NCBI GenBank assembly: GCA_002067565.1
Contig: MVQZ01000206.1
Span: forward strand, 1 to 7,499
Length of the DNA stretch: 7,499 nt
Reading direction: 5' to 3'
Source: Methanobacterium sp. PtaU1.Bin242
GTDB lineage: Archaea > Methanobacteriota > Methanobacteria > Methanobacteriales > Methanobacteriaceae
In this document: positions 5,177 through 7,499 of the stretch, one piece after another
Layout of the letters: each line of letters begins with the position of its first letter
How positions within the stretch are numbered: the stretch's first letter is position 1
Notes under the pieces: generated by a model
Seen by the model: only the letters and a program-made list of their open reading frames with translations
The model's database searches: none
What the model was told of the DNA's origin: nothing
Position numbers and translations under genes: made by a program

Positions 5177-7018
5177 CTAGAACCTTTCCCGGTATTCCAA
5201 CTCTTTGAACTTGACGGTGAATTTGGTTCCCTCACTCCTATCAAGCTCTATATCACCATCTAACTGGCTGATTAATAAATTAACAAGTTTAAGTCCAAAT
5301 GAAGATGTTGTATTTCTGAAATCAAGGTCTTCAGGAAGGCCAACACCATAGTCACTGATTACCAGTTCCAATTCATTTTCATGAGGGTGGAGTGAGATTA
5401 ATATTTCACCAGTGGTGTCGTTATATGCATATTTCAGGCTGTTTGAGACCAGCTCACTGATTATCAATCCCAGGGGAACTGCTGTTTCGATGTTTAATAA
5501 AACATCATCCACATTGATAACAGGGGTGATCCTGTTTCTTTTGCCATAGGAACTGAATAAATTAAAAACCAGTTTCTCTATATAATCAGAAAAGTTGATA
5601 TGGTTAAGGTCTTTGGATTGATAGAGCATTTCATGGATCATGGCCATGGACAAGACCCGATTCTGGCTTTCACCCAGTACATTAACCGCTGTAGGATCGT
5701 TTTTTACATAATCCTTTTGAAGAACTAACAGACTGGAGATGATCTGTAAATTATTTTTAACCCGGTGGTGAATCTCTTTTAGAAGTGTTTCCTTCTCTTT
5801 TAAAGCCTTTTTGATCCTGTCTTCGCTTCTTTTACGCTCTGTGATATCTTCCATAATAAAAGAAATGCCTATAGTTTCCTTACCTTTTTTGAGGGGTGTT
5901 AAATTTACAACAAAACTAACTTCTTCCCCTCTCCTATTAATCATGGTTAAATCCTGTGCTAAGGCTTTATTTCCTTTTAGTATATTCTTAAATGTGGTTA
6001 ATATGGATTTCATATCCAATTTGATCAGGGGAATGAACTTAGTGAAGTTGGCACCGATTAATTCATCCCTGCTAAAACCAGACATATCCAGTGCCTTTTG
6101 ATTTATGTCTAATATGGTTCCTTTTTTATCTAATATTCCAATTCCTTCAGCAGCGGTCTCAACCACCATCTTGAATTTTTCTTCACTTTCCTTAAGACCA
6201 ATTAGAGCCTTTTTAAGATCGTTAATATCACGTATAGATTCTATAGCACCGTACTGCCATCCGTTTGTATCCAGCAGTGGTGATGCTGAAACCCATATAT
6301 GAGCGCCCTTACCCCCATAAATCTCAGGTACATATACCTCCGCATAGACGGTCCGGCCCTTTTTATGTAAATTTTGATATTTTAAACTGAATTTTGAATC
6401 ATCATCATCGATAAGATCTATCAATATAGGTCTACGCTCTCCGTACCAGGGAATTGAGTATTCATAATCACCTTTACCCAGGATGTCTTCTTTGAGGATG
6501 CCGGTCATATCTTCGATAGCTCTGTTCCATGCTATGACTTTTCCACCCAGGTCAATGGCAAAGGTGGCGTCAGGTAAAAAATCGATGATATCAGACAATC
6601 TCTGCTTTTCTTCCTCTATTTTAAGTTTATTTTCCAGTTCATGTTTATAGAGGGCCAGTTCAATGGTGTTTTTTAATTCTCTTTTATTGTAAGGTTTAAT
6701 TATAAAACCGTAGGGGATGGTGACCTTCGCCCGTTTAAGGGCATCATCATCAGAGTGTGCGGTAAGGTATATTACTGGAATGTTAAAATCTTCTTTTATT
6801 AAAGCCGCAGCTTCTATACCATCCATACTGCCCTTTAGGAAAATATCCATTATAATAAGATCAGGTTCCAGTAGATTCACTTTCTGTATGGCTTCCTCAC
6901 CAGTTGCAGCTATTCCGCAAACAGTATATCCTACATTTTCAAGTGAAAGCTGGATGCCATTAGCCTCAATAATTTCATCCTCAACAATCAAAATCTTCGT
7001 ATTAAACATATTGATCAT
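5177..7018 (-). CDS. Hybrid sensor histidine kinase, receiver-PAS-PAS-HisKA_2-HATPase
   Basis: This 613-residue soluble signalling protein starts with a response-regulator receiver (about 5-125). All key residues are present: acidic pair E13/D14, phospho-acceptor D58, T86 and K108. Two PAS domains follow (about 141-268 and 278-395), with a short coiled-coil-like Lys/Glu linker before each. The HisKA_2 dimerisation domain (about 405-485) has EIHHRVKNNLQ, with the phosphorylated histidine at H417 or H418. The ATPase domain carries the N-box SELVSNSLKYAY (E522, N526), a DYGVGLP box and an FGLKL box. No membrane segment or signal peptide is visible, so it probably senses a cytosolic cue or an input phosphoryl group. 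No partner regulator is adjacent. The start is uncertain. The ATG at 7018 and one at 7009 (Met4) both lack a Shine-Dalgarno, so a short-leader transcript is likely. Domain assignment is firm, while signal and targets are unknown. Confidence 0.95.
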   Translation of the reverse strand: MINMFNTKILIVEDEIIEANGIQLSLENVGYTVCGIAATGEEAIQKVNLLEPDLIIMDIFLKGSMDGIEAAALIKEDFNIPVIYLTAHSDDDALKRAKVTIPYGFIIKPYNKRELKNTIELALYKHELENKLKIEEEKQRLSDIIDFLPDATFAIDLGGKVIAWNRAIEDMTGILKEDILGKGDYEYSIPWYGERRPILIDLIDDDDSKFSLKYQNLHKKGRTVYAEVYVPEIYGGKGAHIWVSASPLLDTNGWQYGAIESIRDINDLKKALIGLKESEEKFKMVVETAAEGIGILDKKGTILDINQKALDMSGFSRDELIGANFTKFIPLIKLDMKSILTTFKNILKGNKALAQDLTMINRRGEEVSFVVNLTPLKKGKETIGISFIMEDITERKRSEDRIKKALKEKETLLKEIHHRVKNNLQIISSLLVLQKDYVKNDPTAVNVLGESQNRVLSMAMIHEMLYQSKDLNHINFSDYIEKLVFNLFSSYGKRNRITPVINVDDVLLNIETAVPLGLIISELVSNSLKYAYNDTTGEILISLHPHENELELVISDYGVGLPEDLDFRNTTSSFGLKLVNLLISQLDGDIELDRSEGTKFTVKFKELEYRERF

Positions 7019-7057
7019 TTTAAAATTAAATCAAAAACGTTTTAGATGTTAACCAGG

Positions 7058-7070
7058 AAATTTAATATCC
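7058..7070 (-). promoter_or_regulatory. Putative TATA element for the sensor kinase gene
   Basis: On the minus strand GGATATTAAATTT is TATA-like and would place initiation some 15-25 bases before the ATG at 7018, in keeping with the missing Shine-Dalgarno site. A stronger match to the consensus, TTATAAAT at 7151-7158 on the minus strand, would give a leader of about 100 bases. Both are guesses from sequence alone. Confidence 0.25.
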
Positions 7071-7090
7071 CCTATTTTCTGAAGCCGTGT

Positions 7091-7267
7091 TTATTTAGAT
7101 CTAAGACCGTCACAGTAGATATGGTAATAGGCGGGATCTGTGATAATTTTATTTATAATTTGTTGATTAAAGCATATTAATTTAGCCCTATGTTCAGATA
7201 TGTCATATTTATTACTCTGTAGTATTTTTTTATTAGGATCAAAGAGATTCCAACCAAATAAAGAGTA
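7091..7267 (-). pseudogene. Possible remnant of a protein-coding gene (3' end only)
   Basis: On the minus strand, 58 sense codons run from just after an in-frame TAA (7268-7270) to a TAA at 7091-7093, with no ATG, GTG or TTG codon. The translation looks protein-like: it begins YSLFGWNLFDPNKK, has a charged middle (YDISEHRAKLIC) and ends DPAYYHIYCDGLRSK. Tryptophan, paired tyrosines and AGG/AGA arginine codons fit coding origin. I do not recognise a family. The absence of a start and the upstream stop suggest a decayed 3' fragment rather than a working gene. Chance is a real alternative, because open frames of this size do occur in such DNA. The segment also overlaps the putative distal promoter of the kinase gene. 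Confidence 0.3.
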
Positions 7268-7269
7268 TT

Positions 7270-7277
7270 AAAAAAAA
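7270..7277 (-). terminator. Possible T8 terminator on the minus strand
   Basis: An A8 run on the plus strand reads as T8 on the minus strand, about 45 bases after the stop of the open frame entering from the right edge. It would suit termination of that frame if the frame is a gene. No strong stem precedes it. Confidence 0.25.
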
Positions 7278-7323
7278 TAATTACACTAAATTTACTTATA
7301 GAAATTGTTTAGCAATCTCTAAT

Positions 7324-7499
7324 TTAATTAATTTCTTGCTCTCCTAATCTGTATAAACCAGTGGTATATACATCACTGCAAAAACCAATGATAATGGACA
7401 ATATAATGTCTAGGGTGCTTAGTATTCCAGATACTAAAAAGTTATAGTAGATAAACACTGTAACCGGGTATATATAGCACTTGAAGTTACAACACCTGG
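7324..7499 (-). CDS. Possible C-terminal end of a membrane protein running off the right edge
   Basis: A minus-strand frame stays open from the window edge (first complete codon at 7495-7497) for 57 codons to a TAA at 7324-7326. It encodes a hydrophobic stretch (FLVSGILSTLDIILSIIIGF) that could span a membrane, then a polar tail ending YRLGEQEIN. A T8 tract lies about 45 bases further on, where a terminator would be expected. The start, if any, is outside the window, although an internal GTG also exists. The first visible residues are unusually cysteine-rich (RCCNFKC), which weakens the case. No family is recognised, and chance or decay remain possible. Confidence 0.3.
   Translation of the reverse strand, partial: RCCNFKCYIYPVTVFIYYNFLVSGILSTLDIILSIIIGFCSDVYTTGLYRLGEQEIN

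Noticed and set aside
7111..7142. Inverted repeat CACAG/CTGTG in a less AT-rich patch, as a small structured RNA or operator
   Set aside because: Only five base pairs with a 22-base loop. No consistent fold could be built with the neighbouring CCG/CGG pair, which would need a pseudoknot.
7046..7180. Plus-strand ORF of 44 residues starting with ATG upstream of the kinase gene
   Set aside because: No ribosome binding site. It is antisense to the minus-strand frame at 7091-7267, which reads more like protein, so it is probably a shadow or chance.
7388..7447. Plus-strand ORF of 19 residues near the right edge
   Set aside because: Very short, no ribosome binding site, and antisense to the longer open minus-strand frame.
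7019..7499. tRNA, CRISPR array or insertion sequence in the gene-poor end
   Set aside because: No T-loop-like GGTTCRAATC motif, no regularly spaced direct repeats, and no terminal inverted repeats or transposase signature were found.

Overview
The window looks like a chromosomal piece of a methanogenic archaeon, most likely a Methanobacterium-type member of the Methanobacteriales. The support is indirect. Intergenic DNA is very AT-rich with archaeal-style TATA boxes, Shine-Dalgarno sites are strong (GGAGG, GAGGTGA), terminators are plain T-tracts without clear stems, and AGA/AGG and ATA codons are common. The receiver-PAS-PAS-HisKA_2 kinase and the secreted Asn/Ser-rich repeat proteins are also typical of that order. 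This placement is an inference.

Layout. Positions 134-1537 (+) encode a full-length pyridoxal-phosphate glutamate decarboxylase. Positions 1744-2895 (+) encode an aldo/keto reductase with a C-terminal iron-sulfur domain. The two are 206 bases apart and probably transcribed separately. Positions 3155-4090 and 4312-5115 (+) encode two secreted paralogues, each with a signal peptide, a solenoid-like repeat body and an almost identical C-terminal tail. Each has its own promoter, ribosome binding site and T-tract terminator. Positions 5177-7018 (-) encode a convergent hybrid sensor kinase. The last 480 bases hold no complete gene. They contain what may be a decayed gene fragment (7091-7267, -) and an open frame entering from the right edge (7324-7499, -), both tentative.

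How the genes work together. No operon or shared pathway is evident. The decarboxylase and the reductase are stand-alone metabolic enzymes. The kinase is an orphan with its own receiver domain and no adjacent output regulator. The most distinctive element is the tandem pair of secreted proteins. They share a 44-residue C-terminal module whose last 60 bases are 59/60 identical between copies, although the rest of the genes has diverged widely. This points to recent gene conversion or a strongly constrained terminal module. I do not recognise this protein family.
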